Below the pieces are notes generated by a model that was given only the letters and a program-made list of their open reading frames with translations, was not told where the DNA came from and searched no databases. Both the position numbers and the translations under genes were made by a program. A stretch of 64,000 bases of DNA from Krasilnikovozyma curviuscula. Lineage: Eukaryota > Basidiomycota > Tremellomycetes > Cystofilobasidiales > Mrakiaceae. Below are positions 37,186 to 49,913 of this stretch, piece after piece (positions within the stretch are counted from its first letter, which is position 1; each line of letters starts with the position of its first letter). The stretch is taken from positions 1 to 64,000 of the forward strand of contig MVAQ01000012.1 in the NCBI GenBank assembly GCA_014825775.1, in the 5' to 3' direction.

Positions 37186-37584
37186 TGTATATGCCATTCT
37201 TTACTAGAAGTAATTGGTGTTTGTTGCAAGAGGGCGCCACCTTAAATGTGCAGGTCGGTGTTTGGTCGTTCACAATCACCCAGTTCAACCGATTTCTTCC
37301 TGCACGGCCCGAAAAACTCACTACTGGTCGGTGGAAGAATCTCGAAGGAGAGGGACGAGTTGCGACCTAGCGCACTCGCGCGAAAGACATGTCCTTGCGA
37401 CGAACCAATCACGGTGCGCGACAGGACGGCGGCGTGCCTCATTTGTCCCCGTCGACAATCCCCAGTTCTCCAAATAATCCTCATTGTATAAAATGAGGAG
37501 CAACAAAAGGAGCCTCTCTTTTCCCACAGCTCGCCCCTTCTTCCCCCCTTCCATCCCTTGAAAAAGTAAAAATCAACAGCAACA
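37186..37584. promoter_or_regulatory. Promoter/leader of the sugar transporter gene
   Basis: A 399-base gap. The last 90 bases before the ATG are C/T- then A-rich (37510-37580), typical of a fungal leader. No repeat or RNA gene was seen. Confidence 0.4.
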
Positions 37585-40008
37585 ATGGGAGCTGGAGCAG
37601 TAGTTGCCAACAAGCAGACGTCGTTCGCCCATATCCAGAATAACACCAATCCTTCCTGGTGGAAAGATTCTGGTCTCAGGAGGCTCAACTTCCACCTTTT
37701 CATGTTTGTCTCCTCTTTGTTTCCTTCTCGCTGATGTTCCCGGGACTAACTTCAGTCTTTCCGCTTCGATAGCCTCTTTTTCGCATCAGCGTCTGTAGGA
37801 TACGATGGAAGTCTGATAGGAGGGCTTGAGTCCATCCCTAGGTGTGAGTCTATAGTTCAATTCTCGGTACCATTCTCAAGCCGAAGATTGACCGACGTCG
37901 TCTAAAGGGTACACCGACCTTGGGAATCCAAATACTCAACGCCTCTCTTTGATGATTGCCTCTCAATCTATTGGTTCTGTAAGCTGCTTCTTGGATAATT
38001 GCGGTGTAATCTTTCGTGCGACTTACGCGTGTCGCGACTTGTTTTGTTTCGCAGGTCGGTGGAATGGTCATTGCCCCTTGGCTTCCAGAGGTTTTGGGAA
38101 GGAAATGGGCCATTGTTATCGGTAACATTATTCTTCTTGGGGGTGCGCTGGGTCAGACATTCTGCAACGAGTATGTTTGCTTCGCGTTTACTCGGACGAG
38201 CTCTACCAGTTTTTTTTTAGCATACTCACGCGTCACTGTGTTGATTGCTTTGGTTCCTCCTCCTACATTGCTACAAGATTCATCATTGGATTTGGCGTTG
38301 TCATTGCGACGTCTGCTGCTCCACCCCTGGCGACTGAGCTGGCTCATCCTCGACAATTCGGAAGAGTCGCTTCTCTTTACAACTGTGTGTACTATGCTGG
38401 ATCTATTATTGCTTCATGGGCTTCTTTTGGAACCCTAAGACTTTCCTCTAGCTGGTCGGTAGTTTTATTGTACTGTTGTTCCTCCGCGAGACGTCCTAGC
38501 GCTGACTATGACACCTCCTCAAAATTTCCCAACACTCAGGTCATGGAGAATTCCAACGATCTTCCAGGCAATCCCAGCGGTAATTCAAATCCTTGGGATC
38601 TATTGGGTACCCGAAAGTCCGAGATGGTTGGTGAGGAGGGGTCGCGTTGATGAAGCGCGAGCGATCCTACTGAAGTACCATGCCAACGGAGCTGCTCAGG
38701 ATGATCTCGTAGACTTCGAAATGCAGGAAATTAGCAGGCAGCATGATCTCGATCGTTCTTTGTCCGAAAACGGCTTTACCATGTGGTTCAAAACCCCTGG
38801 AATGAGAAGACGACTGTATCTCATTCTCATCGTCGGCTTCTACAGTCAATGGGCAGGTAATGGGATTATTAGTTACTACTTGTTAGTTGCTCTCTTCATC
38901 TCTTGGTTTCAGGCCGCAAACTCATACCCATCTTTCTTTTTTTTTTTTTTGTTCTTTTTTACAGCGCTCCTATTGTGGGTCTTGATCTTGTTCACCTTAT
39001 TCTAAAGATCTTATTGACAATCCAATACAACTTATAATAGCTGAATACTGTCGGAGTAACCTCATCGAATCAAACCGCTGGGCTGTACGGTGGATTGGTG
39101 AGTGTCACTCACCCTCTGTTACTTTGGTCTAGTCACTCACCTTAGTCAATCTGATACTCACAGGCAATTTGGAATGGTGAGCCTGCAGAAAGAGTTTCAT
39201 AGAGTTTTATAGACCTCAACCTGATGCGTCATCATTTCGAAATAGCTTGCTGGGCCGTTTTAGGCGCGTCGTGTGTTGACAAGCTGGGAAGGCGAGCTCT
39301 CTGGCTCATCTCAACAGTCGGCATGCTCGTATCATACATCATCGTCACAGCGCTCTCTGCAACGTATGCCAACACTCTGAATCCTTCGACGGGCTATGGT
39401 GTCATTGCCTTCCTCTTTGTATTCTTCGCCTTCTACGATGTAGCGCTAACCCCTCTGGTAACAACACTCTGCCGTTTCTGTTTACAATATTCACCTCGCT
39501 GATGGACATTCTCTTCCATCAACAGGCCATCGGATACCCTAGCGAGATCTTGCCGAACAAGGCTAGAGGTTCAGGAGTCGGAATCACTTACTGCGCCATC
39601 TTCCTTGCTCAAACTTTCAACACATACTGCAATCCTCTTGCTCTGTAAGTCCCCCTCTACGCATTTTAAATGGAAGGAGCTGATCTCATTTCTTCATCGT
39701 GACAGTGAGGCACTCGCATGGAAGTACTACATTGTGTATATCGCTGTTTTAGTTGTGATGCTCCCCGTCATCTGGTTTACCTTCCCAGAGACAAGGAATC
39801 GTAGTTTGGAAGAGGTGGGTGGTCCCTTATTCTCTTGCGTGGACTACTGGATTCATTTTCTGATTCGTCTGTTCCATCCATTGCTTAGATTGCCATCATC
39901 TTCGATGGCGACGAAGCGGATGTCTCCAAAGATTATCTCGCATCTTCTGTTGTCAAGGGTAACGGAGTCGAGGTGAGGCACGACGAAGGGAAAGCTGATT
40001 CTTTGTAA
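37585..40008 (+). CDS. MFS sugar-porter-family transporter
   Basis: Thirteen exons (37585-37703, 37773-37843, 37908-37978, 38055-38170, 38221-38454, 38540-38881, 38965-38974, 39041-39097, 39164-39176, 39246-39457, 39526-39644, 39706-39814, 39889-40008) give 530 residues with about 12 membrane helices. Sugar-porter signatures are VGYDGSLIGGLESIP, LGRKWAIVIGN, VPESPRWLVRRGR, DKLGRRALW, YPSEILPNKARG and FPETRNRSLEE. The pattern is that of fungal lactose/hexose permease-like members; substrate unknown. Exons 7 (10 nt) and 9 (13 nt) are microexons needed to build YY-APILNTVGVT and GGLAIWN. The junction at 38170/38221 is the least certain: the model adds some 10 residues (ILTRHCVDCFG) not usual there, and another splice may be used. 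Confidence 0.87.
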
Positions 40009-40107
40009 ACTATGAGACGGGATGTTTGAACTGCTATCAAGCTGCTCCTTTTAAGTTTATTGAATACCGAGGGTCAAATCTTCAAAACTTGTCGGGTTCA
40101 CCCAAGG

Positions 40108-43086
40108 TCAATACGATTGCATCTCAAAAGGGATATCTGGATACGAATGAAACACGAGATTCGGAAGCCAGTCGTTAAACTCTGTTAAAATCGCTTCAAT
40201 GGAAGCATGCTGTTCGGGAAACTGAGGTGGTCGAGGAAATCAGACTCGAGAGGTAACAGTAAACCATTAAATCAGTATTTCCAACTCACCGTTGTCCAAG
40301 GGGTAAGACTACCAGGTATGTCAGCTGCAGGTGATGCTCCAGCGACCGGTGATGATTGCCGCGTGGGCGCTCTGGAGCCTCCTCCACTGGAAATGTGAAA
40401 AAGACTCTCAATGAATCGCGCTTGATACCTAAAGAAAGAACATAATATCAGTTGCAGACTCCAGAGTAGACTTAAAAGAGTACACGAACCACGCAGAATC
40501 GAAAGGGGTTCTCGAGGCAGCTTTGCAAGCTTCTGCAACTTGCTGCATCAACAGAACAGTTTGATCTGCCACTGTGGTATCCATTGATAAGATGTTGCTC
40601 GCTAGGAATAAAGAAGCATGTGCTGCTCCTATAGAGATTACATCTGATCAATCGCCAAGGTAGATGAGCATATGCAGCTAGAAAGATCGAAATATCGGAG
40701 CAAAGGCAGGGAAAGTTTCTTACCTTGACTCAAGAGCAGAAGACCAGTGGGTGCCAAAACAGTGGAGACATGTCTCAAGACGTTTTGAGCGTTATGAATT
40801 GCCTCCAGAAAAGCAGGTCTACCGAATGCTTCGTCTGGAGAGCGAGCGGTTAACAGGGCGGTCTTCAGGTCAAACTCTGAAAGCTCGAAGGTCAAGTGCA
40901 CGTTGTAAAACTTGAGCAGCTCTAGTGAGGTAGGATGAATATGTATACTGGCTATTGCTCATCAATAAGAGGGCGATTTTAATTCATCAATCTGTGTGCG
41001 GCGATGAGACCAAAATTAAGAAAGCCAGCAGACTTACATTCAGTATCAGGTGTTATCCAGAACCTCCTCCACCTTTCAATCAATGTTCGGCACCGACTAG
41101 ACGAGACATTCCTTGAGTGAACGTCCTTAGAGAGCGTATTTGAAACTCGTTGCACATCAAGCAGCGCTTGCCAGGGGACTAGTGAGGCTGCTAGCATAGC
41201 TTCGGCATAGTTAAGGTACTGTGGGTGATCGAGAGCCCACTCTACGTGGTCGTGCTCATGTTCCGGTGCTAAAATGTTGACAAGTAAACCAGTTGATTCA
41301 GGTTGTTTAAAGGAGCATGTAGAGCAAATTCTCACGAATCATTCTATGTTTTCCTCCTTGCATGTATATTGTCATGTCAAAAGCTGCCAATTGAATCCAA
41401 GTCCTCTCTCGATTCTGGAATAAAACGGGCTTATCAGAGAACGGTGGAGATAACAGAAGGCTTAGAAGACTTACAAGAACCTCCCTTGCGTCATGCGGAT
41501 CTTCGGGTAGAGGTCGTTTGAGAGGAGTGCAAAGTCCAATGTCATAACCAATGCTAAGAGGGAGGTGGACAGGTTAATCGTGGGTTTCATCATTCGGCGG
41601 AAGACAATAAATTCACCGTATCGCATAGCCAACTCTCTTGTAAGCACTTGTTTCCTTCGGAGCCTTCCAAAAGGCCAGTAAACTGATAGCTTGACAAGTT
41701 CCAATGTTGCCCTCTCCATCTTGAAATCCTTTCCCCAAGATCTTGTTAGCCAAGTTCAGGAGCGGCGTGTGAATGTTGGGGTTTTGAAACTTTGAGGAGA
41801 CCGCAAGCAACGATGTGTAAAGTGCTGGAGAATTGTTGTAAACGTAGGCATGTGTGTGCAATACGGGGTCCAGAAGCGCGATTATTGGGTTGAGCTGGGC
41901 GTGGTAGCTAACAGAAAGCCATTAGCTGTGAGGTCGACCATCGCAGGTAATGGTGCAACTCACAAGTTAAACAGCTCAACAGCTTCCTCATACATAAGAA
42001 TTCCCAGCTTGAGTGGATTAAACTCGTCGTCGAGCCCATAGCTCATGCCTTCTTGCTCCACTTCAGCTAGGTCGCCCCGGTCTCCAAACCCCAATGACTT
42101 TGTCGAGGGGGCAGTATCATCGCCCTCCCACTTTCTTTTCTTGCCGTTTGAAGATTCTTGATGTATCTCCAGTATATGAGCAAGGGATATGGGTTCTCGA
42201 AGCGGTGAGGCCGGGAGGTCTGTCGAGCTAAGAAGAGCGGGGAGTAACTGTGAAGAATCTTGATCTTCACTTGGCCCACTTCCTGAACGAGGTCTTCTGG
42301 GTGGAGTAGCGGTTCCAAGATGGTTGTTGCGCGGAGTGATGCTGTCGGATGTTATTCTTCCTAGATAAGGAGGACTCAAGCTTGGTGCAGCCGAAGAAGA
42401 CGGAACGTTCAGACCAGGAGTAGCTTGAGAAAAATGGGAAGAGAACTGCTGGACATGGTCTGAGCTTTTTATAGAGTCGATGTAATGGACTGAAGATGAA
42501 GATAAAGCAGCTGGTAGCTCCTTCTCAGACTGCGCCAGTTTCGAATAGCTGGTTTCTGGATTGATGATGAAGTCATGTTCAAGTAAAGGCCGACAATAAT
42601 TGACGCTCTCCTTGGGAGGTTTACTGAGATTGACAAATATTTATGTTGGAACTCAGCTCTGGTGTTCAGAGGTAGTAACCATAATCTAGATTGCAGTCAG
42701 CTTCAATCTCACCTTTTGAGTATCCTTGGAGCTGAGCTGCTTCTTTCTCTCTCGGATGTCGATGCTGTTGGACCAATAGAGCCATAGGTACAGTCAAAGT
42801 TCAGCCTAAAACACCGCCTGCATCGTTCAGTGCTCAGAGTGTCCTCTGCGACGCTCGAAAGGCATTTTACCTGGATTTATGACAGACTGGAGTGAGAAGA
42901 GGATAACTTGGCTTCGTTCAGTGAAAAGCTGCAATAGAAATCTTACTTTGGCTTTCCTGCATACCAGGCAACTGAGCGTTGGTTCCTGTCAACACGGGGC
43001 ATTCAAGTGCAAGGAGCCAGGAAACTGAGGGGGACTTACGCTTCTCGTTTTTTCGGTAGAGCTTCAGAAGAGCTGCCTGATTCCAT
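40108..43086 (-). CDS. Fungal-specific (Zn2Cys6-like) transcription factor
   Basis: Predicted exons are 43086-43040, 42971-42947, 42886-42871, 42805-42713, 42623-41964, 41907-41617, 41553-41475, 41414-41336, 41268-41038, 40951-40724, 40643-40490, 40428-40290 and 40221-40108, about 719 residues. The body from 42623 down is in phase throughout and resembles the fungal-specific regulatory domain (FYHAQLNPIIALLDPVLH, SLLAVSSKFQNP, KRVGYAIRIGYDIGLC). The N-terminus begins with basic residues, then ACLVCRKAK, the first half of a binuclear zinc cluster, and a later exon gives CHKSRLNFDCTYG, like its last part. The middle Cys residues are not found, and the join between 42947 and 42886 is out of phase by one base. 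So the DNA-binding domain is unresolved: missed microexon, sequence error or decay. Target unknown. Confidence 0.68.
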
Positions 43087-43516
43087 TGACTACCTTGAAA
43101 GGCCTTGAGTGTCAGTTGTGACAAGACATAGGAAGATTTGGGGATGAACGAGATATGGCGACAATATACTGACAATGGCCGAGTTGCAAACATTAAAGTA
43201 CTCTGCGAGAATGCTGCAGGCAGATAGAGATGACAAAATTTACTACTGGATTTAATGGTAGTTTGCTGCAGTAGCCTTGGCACTGGGACCGCAAAGAGTT
43301 GACTTCTCATGTCAAATCAAATGATACAAAACAAACACCGAACGCTTTGAAGCTCTTGCACAAATGTGGCAGCTTGCATCACGAGCCAATCAAACGAGAA
43401 CGGGGAGCCCAATGTCATCAAAACGAGTCCTGTGCCTTCTTCACTAACTGGATAGTACGCGAACAAGTACCCATTCACGAACGAGTGACCATTCATGCCA
43501 TCCGGTAACGAATAGT
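43087..43516. other. Intergenic, promoter of the fungal-specific factor
   Basis: A 430-base gap between two minus-strand genes: upstream of the transcription factor and downstream of the NDK gene. A minus-strand frame spanning 42918-43310 overlaps its start but has no motif. Confidence 0.35.
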
Positions 43517-44638
43517 TTATTCGTAGACATTGGTCTCAGCAGCAAGGGTGTATTGAGCCAAACCTGGGGGGAGAAAGGAAAGTCAGCATCTCGTGAAAGA
43601 GCGTGCGCGCCAGGAAAGACAGGTGCTTACCCTCTGGGAACCACAAAGCAATTTCTTTGAGAGCGTTCTCAACGGAGTCGGATCCGTGGCAGACATTTCT
43701 AAATGCAAATATGGAGAAAGAGATATCAGTAGGTTGAACGAGGTCAAAGGAAAAAAAGAGCTGACCTTCCAACATCAATGGCGTAATCACCTCTGATGGT
43801 ACCTGGAGCGGAGGCCAATCTAGAAAAGAAGCTCTGTGAGAAGTGGATTCAAACAGGAGTTGACACTGGCATAGAGGCAACTAACGGGTTGGTAGCGCCG
43901 AGCATGACTCTTCCGGTCTGGAAGAAAAGAGAATGTTCAGTTTCTGCAGTTGCTTGGGAGCATTAAGAGGAGAATCCAGACCTTGACAGCGTCCTTGCCC
44001 TGCCACACCATGCAGACGACTGGTCCAGCAGAAGCCATCCACTTAACGAGCTTTGGGAAGAATGGCTTGTCCTTGAGATCGGCGTAGTGTTTACTATTTT
44101 GAGGTTCAACCAAACAACCACCAACGAACATAGCGCAGTAGTCATCAGACAAGTTCATCAAAACAGACGATTCAAGGACAAAATGAAGACAGAGGACGAA
44201 GCAAACAAGAATTAGTATGAACGTTTCAAGCTTTTTTTTTTTTCAGTCCCTGTTCTATGATGAAACTTACCCGAGGTGCTCCTCAGATGGGGAAGCCAAC
44301 TTGAGAGCAACGAGCTTGTAGCCTCTCTTCTCGAATCTACCGATGATCTATGGAGAGAGGCCGTGAGGTGAGGGTAAAGCAGAAAAAGGAGATAGGGGGT
44401 GGTAGTAAAGAATCAGCTTCTTTTCTTCCAAACCGTCTAAACCTTCAGCTAGAGATATGCCCGGCACTCACTTCACCGACAAGTCCACGCTGGACACCAT
44501 CAGGCTCTATGCAAAAAAAGTGAAAACAATTGAAGTCAGTCAAAATCGCACCAAAGACCAGCAGAAACAGCAATAATCCTCTCTCTAGAAAGGAAAACAC
44601 TCACTGATCATGATGTAGGTAAGCTCTTGGTTAGACAT
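43517..44638 (-). CDS. YNK1: Nucleoside diphosphate kinase
   Basis: Eight exons (44638-44605, 44506-44472, 44347-44271, 44093-43982, 43917-43886, 43819-43766, 43698-43631, 43563-43517) give 152 residues, the canonical NDK length. [47 protein letters not shown] and the active-site phrase [12 protein letters not shown], with the phosphorylated His, are unmistakable. The enzyme balances NTP pools by transferring the gamma-phosphate. The gene is unusually cut up for its size: 459 coding bases in eight exons, five of them at or below 54 nt. It is head-to-head with the WBP11-like gene. Confidence 0.97.
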
Positions 44639-44965
44639 GGTGGGTGATAGATATCGAGAGATGGATGTTGTTGGATATCAAAAAACGAGGGAAAAAAGTT
44701 CGCTAGAAGAGAAACGTGGCGCAACTAAGTTGGCTGGTCTGGTTTCAGTAATGAACCAATAACAATCAAGACCAAGTGTATCCTCTGGAGTTCAGCTGAT
44801 TTGACATCAGGCTCGAATGTGCTATTTGAGAAAGCGTGAATGGCGCCACCGTTCCATTCGCAGCGCGAGAGCTACTGCAGAAGTGTTACCAGCAGCAGCT
44901 CTCCTCATACATTCAATCATTAGAAACGACACTCTTCCTGTCTTGTTCAGCCAGCTGTCTGAGAA
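44639..44965. promoter_or_regulatory. Divergent promoter, YNK1 / WBP11-like
   Basis: A 327-base interval between two divergent genes. It contains ACCAATAACAATC near 44754, a CCAAT-type motif, in the middle of the gap; whether it is used is not known. Confidence 0.4.
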
Positions 44966-46544
44966 ATGGCCAAGAAGACAGCGAACCCAGCTGACGCTCA
45001 CAGTGAGTTCCAGTCGTTCCTCAGGCTTGCTTTCAGAGCTTCACTGATCTGGATACGATCCTCGTTTTTTTAGGGAAGGCTGAGCGAGCGAAGGAGCTCA
45101 AGAAGAACAAAGCAAAGAGGGAAGCAGTGAGGACGGCGATAGAAGAGAAGAAAGAGCGAGATACCCAGACTGGTCAGTAAACTGCTTGAAGCTTGCCCTA
45201 TAGTTCCCCAAGCTGACAAATGCACAACCACAAATTAGCCAAAGATAACGCTGCTAAAGCAAAGGACGAAGCTATCAGAGAATCTCAGCCTTTAGGCCTG
45301 TACGATGATTTGGGGAGACTGAGGGAACCCAAGAAGAGTTTCTACTACGATGAAGTCCTAAATCCATGGGGTGTTCCTCCTCCTGGCCTGCCTTACAGAG
45401 AAAGACGTAAGTACATGTCGTCATTTCGAAGTTGAAAGGGGTTGTACTGTGGTAATTCTGACGATTTATACCTCCATTCCTTCTCCTCGTGAGTTCAGTA
45501 ATGACACCACCACTGCCGCCGTCACAAGGGGAAGAAGACAGTGAGGAGGATGAAACTGAGGATGATGAAGATGAAGGTGAGTTCATCTGGCTGGTGACTA
45601 CACACGGCGACTATTCTGAGCGGGGCGCATCTTTCCCACCTACGCATGAAGATGACATCGTGCTACCAGATTCACCACCGCCGCCAACACCACCAAGCAA
45701 TGATGGTGAAAGCTCTGATGATGATGATGATGATGACATTCCCCTTCCAGACGATCCACCACCACTTCTAGTGTCCTCTTCCTCAACTCATCCCCCACTA
45801 CCACTAGGTCCACCACCGCTCCCTCCAGGCCCACCTCCCATTGTGTACGACCCATCTGTGCCACCACCAGGCTTCCTGCCTTTTCCACCATCTCAGCAAC
45901 CGTACTACGGACGACCGCCGCCGCAACAACAAGGTGGGTTCTATGCTAACAACGCCCGAGGAGGCTACCAACAGCAGCCTTTCTACCATAACAACCGAGG
46001 CGGAAGAGGAGGTGGCTATCAAAATCAACATCACCAGAACAATAGGCCGCTTCCGGTCCAAATTGATCCACTCACTGGCGAACCAGTGCAGACGTACCAA
46101 CAACACCGCCAGCAGCATCGACAGCCCCAAACACTCGCAGCGTCTCTTGCATCTCAACCATCTCAGTCATTATCTTCTACTGCGGTTCCGTCGAGCTCAA
46201 GACCAGCTGCAAGCGCGACGATCTCGGCCGCTCCTCAGATCAAGGACTTGCACGCTGAGTCTGCGTTCCTTGTCCCAGCAGCAGTGAAGCGAAAACTCCT
46301 GGCACAAGAAGAGGAGAAGAAGAAGCGTGTAAATTCCGCTCCTGATGCTGCTCCCAGTAGTAGCAAGTCAGTGGCAAATGCGCAAGCAGGAGGGAACGAT
46401 CTGTTGGGCAATCTGAAGGGCGTTCTGGCTGGTGTAAACCCGACGGGGCAGACGAAGAGCGGTGCAATAGAAAAGAAGAAGGTAGTTGAAGGAAAGAAGG
46501 ACGATGGGTATGACTCTTTCTTGAAAGGTCTGGGTGGTCTGTAG
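44966..46544 (+). CDS. WBP11-like (WW-domain-binding protein 11) splicing-related protein
   Basis: Exons 44966-45002, 45074-45172, 45239-45406, 45499-45576 and 45652-46544 give 424 residues. The N-terminus is highly charged with the WBP11 lead (NPADAHRKAERAKELKKNKAKRE). The phrase KKSFYYDEVLNPWGVPPPGLPYRER resembles the fungal WBP11 core. Then come acidic runs, many proline blocks (PPPxxxPP, potential WW ligands), an Arg/Gly/Gln/Tyr-rich stretch, and a C-terminal helix with SAFLVPAAVKRKLLAQEEEKKK. WBP11 is a nuclear protein associated with the spliceosome in animals. The fourth intron (45577-45651) is exactly 75 nt and contains no stop, so retention would give a longer in-frame protein. Confidence 0.72.
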
Positions 46545-46747
46545 TGTTCAGTCGAGAGAGACTTTCTCCCTCTCTTGCTTTGTCGCTCATCGGAAGATCT
46601 CTGATTTGGTGGTGTTGATGTACTCCAATTGTTCCAATGATCGCCTCTTTGATTATACGAGAGAGAAGCGCCCAAAAGCCCGCACCTCGCCTCCGAAATA
46701 TGCTGCGAACTGCAACCATCGATTTCTTATTCTTCCAATCCCTCACG

Positions 46748-49700
46748 ATGCCTCGTGACAATTCTACTGCTTCTTCCTCCAAACGTTTTGTTTGTGACTT
46801 TGATGATGGTTCAGGAATCCTCTGCAACAAAGATTTCAGTCGAAGCGGTTAAGAAAACAGCAACCCCACTTCTCATACTCGCTAGTCCTGACATATTTGG
46901 TTCCTTATTTGTTTTCTCCCCCACTACAGACCACCTGGCTCGACATAGGAAGAACCACTCAGAAGAGAATCAGTATGCCTGTTCAATGTGTACGAAGAAG
47001 TCAGTCCAGCTATGTTGGACAACGTCAAAACGAAACGAGGATGAGAACTCACGTTGCCCTCCGTGCTTATTTTATAACGTTCTTCCGTATCGAACAGATT
47101 CTCCAGGAAGGAAGTTTATGATCGACATGTCAGCCTGCATTTGAACCCAGTCTCCAAGAAGCCCCGAGTTAAACCAGCATCAGCATTTGCAGAAGAAGAG
47201 CTACCGACGGCAGCATCAACAGCACCTCCGACCGGTCATGTTTTCCAACCCATCGATCCCCTTCTCATAGAAGCAGCAATCAGCGAAGCAGGAGTAGTGG
47301 AGAAACAGGAACAACAACTGCCCATTTCACAAGAATCTGCTCCGTTTGACTTCAATTTTGACGACATGGAGGGCTTCCTTAACTGGTTCGCTGATGGAAG
47401 CGCTGGTAACCTTGCCTTTGCAGAACCTCTTGTGCTTCCTACACCAGGTGATCTCGATATGGTGATGGGAAACTCTCAGTTCCCTTTCTTCAACCCCGAC
47501 TCTCTTGAAAAACATTCTGGCGCCGTAAGCTGTCATTCAGGTTCTTTTCTGCCCGTGCAACTCGTTGTGCTAACCATCATATTTCTTCCTTTTCACCATT
47601 TCGTGCAGTCCAATGATAAAATTTCCCGTTTCGATGTTGACGATGAAACGCGACAAGAGATACTTGCGCACCTTGAGGTTCGTCAAACAATTTTCGCTGT
47701 GAGCAATCACTCCTGACAACACTGTTCAACGTAGGTCATTCCCTCCCTACAAATTTCTCCCTACACAACCACAGCATGCCTCTCCAACTTTGTCCACCTT
47801 TTCTGGTCCCACTTCCACCTTCGTTGCCCTATTATCCATCGACCGACCTTTAGCACGAAGAGTACCCCAATTCACCTCCTGGTTGCCATTATAATTGCTG
47901 GTGCATCATACTCTAGTAATGAAGAAGAGTTCCTTCTGGCGCAAAGCATCAACGCCAAGCTGAAGGGGATCTGGTTGTCGGTTAGTATCAATACTGAAGC
48001 AATTGAGTATACAAGCTAACTTACAATTTCTTCATCAGATGGATATTATTGTAACACCAATAGCACTCCAGGCGTTCCAAGCTTTGGTGATTTCTGGTAT
48101 TGTCTCTCGGAACATGGATAGAGGACAAGCTGATTTAGCCCACGTGTTCTCGGGCATGGAACTCAATGTGAATTTACTCTTAGTTCCCAGCTTAAGTGAA
48201 TTCTAATCTAATCTTTGGTTGTCTAATAGATGGCTCGTCGAAACAACTACTTCTTTCGAACACAATCGCCTCAATCGGACGGGTTACAAGAGCAATGGGA
48301 GCTGTGGGTGCTAGGGGAAATGCGCCGCCGGTTCGTACTGGGTTCAGCTTCAAAATTGTTGTTAAAGAGCTCGGCTGATATTACTCTGAATATTTAGCCT
48401 GGCATGGACGGTGCTGATGACAGATATGGAATATGCCAGTTTCCACAAACAGCTTCCTTGTCGTGCCGCTTCAGCATTCCGTCTGCATATTGATTTGCCC
48501 TGTCCCGACTCCCTCTTCGAATCCCCAACTCCGGAAACGTGGGCTCTTCAGACAGTATCTCATCAACCTGAGAGTCTCGCACAAGCGCTGAAATCGAGTA
48601 TATCTACCAAAGTCGAGATGGAGATGAGAGGAAGATTCTCGAGTGGGAACAACTTTGCCCTCAATGTCATCCTGCATGGACTGATGGGAATTGGCTGGGA
48701 TATGCTTCACCGAGATTTGATTGCTCCTGAGACTCTTTCGAGGATCAGTACAACTATGACAGGGTGTGAGCCACCGTCTTTTTTACGAGCCTGACAACTA
48801 TACTTCGACTAATAGATGATTCCTTTCTTCAGTCGTGCAACAGGCGTTCACTTCATTCGAATCGATCATAAGTAGATCCCCTATTAATGTAGGAACAGAA
48901 GGAGAAGTTGTGGGGAAGGCGCTTTGTCACGATTTTCTGGTGATGGCTCAGTTGGATCTACAGCTCGATATGTGCGTTCCTGTTGGTTCTTCTATCCCAG
49001 CAATCTCCGTTGACACATTTTATTACCTTTAGTCATGCCCTTCAAGTGTTTGGTGGTGTTTCTGAAATAGCAAACGAAGCCGTGACACCTCTTAACTACA
49101 ACGAAGCTGGGAAGTTGATGAGGAAGTGGTGCAATGGCGAAAGCTACAGCGGCGCATTAAGATTAGCAGCTACACATTTGGAGAGATCTATCAGGGTAAG
49201 ACTTCCTTCTTCTAAATTTAGAACCATATTGAAGCTTGAAACGTTTTGTTGCTCTTCAGTTTGGGGCTTCCTGGCCCAAACTCTTGATCCATGACTGGGC
49301 GCTATACCTCTCATTCGTTAGTAATTTCTTGCTCATTCGTTTCTATCTGAATGGTTTTCTGACGGAATAAGCTTCTCTAGCTTGTGCTTTGGACCTATTA
49401 CACTATCAAACGAGAGAGCCAACCGGCTGACCATATTCTTCCAGTAATCCAGATTGACAGTGTTTGTTCTTCTCCTATTCCATCCCAATTAGAGCTGCTT
49501 ACTAAGATGTCTTGTTACTTTAGGCTGACCCTGAGAGATCGTGCTGTCGCAAATTCTTGCTATTGAGCGACAATCTTGGTACGGCAGGACAGCTACCATC
49601 CTCGTCGGAACTCCAAGCGCTTGGAGAGTGGGTACTCGAAAACCTGAGGACATCACGCTCTCATACTGGTAAGAGTCATCCGCTTCGATGAAGGAAAGCA

Positions 49701-49913
49701 TCCCTTCTGATTTTGCATCGTGTACTTCTTTGCAAGTGTAGCCCTAAATTTCGCAGAGGTCCTTTCACAGCTCGTCCCGTACCTTATCTCGCTACCGTAA
49801 TGAGACTGATTGATTTATTTGTTTCTGATCTTGCGAGAAACTTCAATCACGGCCCGCGCTTTAAGGTACATTGGAATCAAGATGTGAGACGCTGGTTTCT
49901 CGCCGCCACCTGA
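46748..49913 (+). CDS. C2H2 zinc-finger plus fungal-specific-domain transcription factor
   Basis: Fifteen exons give 735 residues: 46748-46847, 46930-46999, 47098-47524, 47609-47677, 47735-47980, 48039-48167, 48230-48330, 48398-48765, 48833-48971, 49033-49195, 49260-49316, 49381-49443, 49524-49668, 49742-49796, 49838-49913. Two C2H2 fingers open the protein: FVCDF...ILCNKDFSRSDHLARHRKNH (long first Cys-Cys spacing) and YACSMCTKKFSRKEVYDRHVSLH; both are assembled across introns. After an acidic/Pro-rich linker comes the fungal-specific regulatory domain (NFVHLFWSHFHLRCPIIHRPTFS, WVLGEMRRRLAWTVLMTDME). This C2H2-plus-regulatory-domain pairing is common in fungi. Targets are unknown. The last exon ends VRRWFLAAT, so the next gene starts separately. 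Confidence 0.83.
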
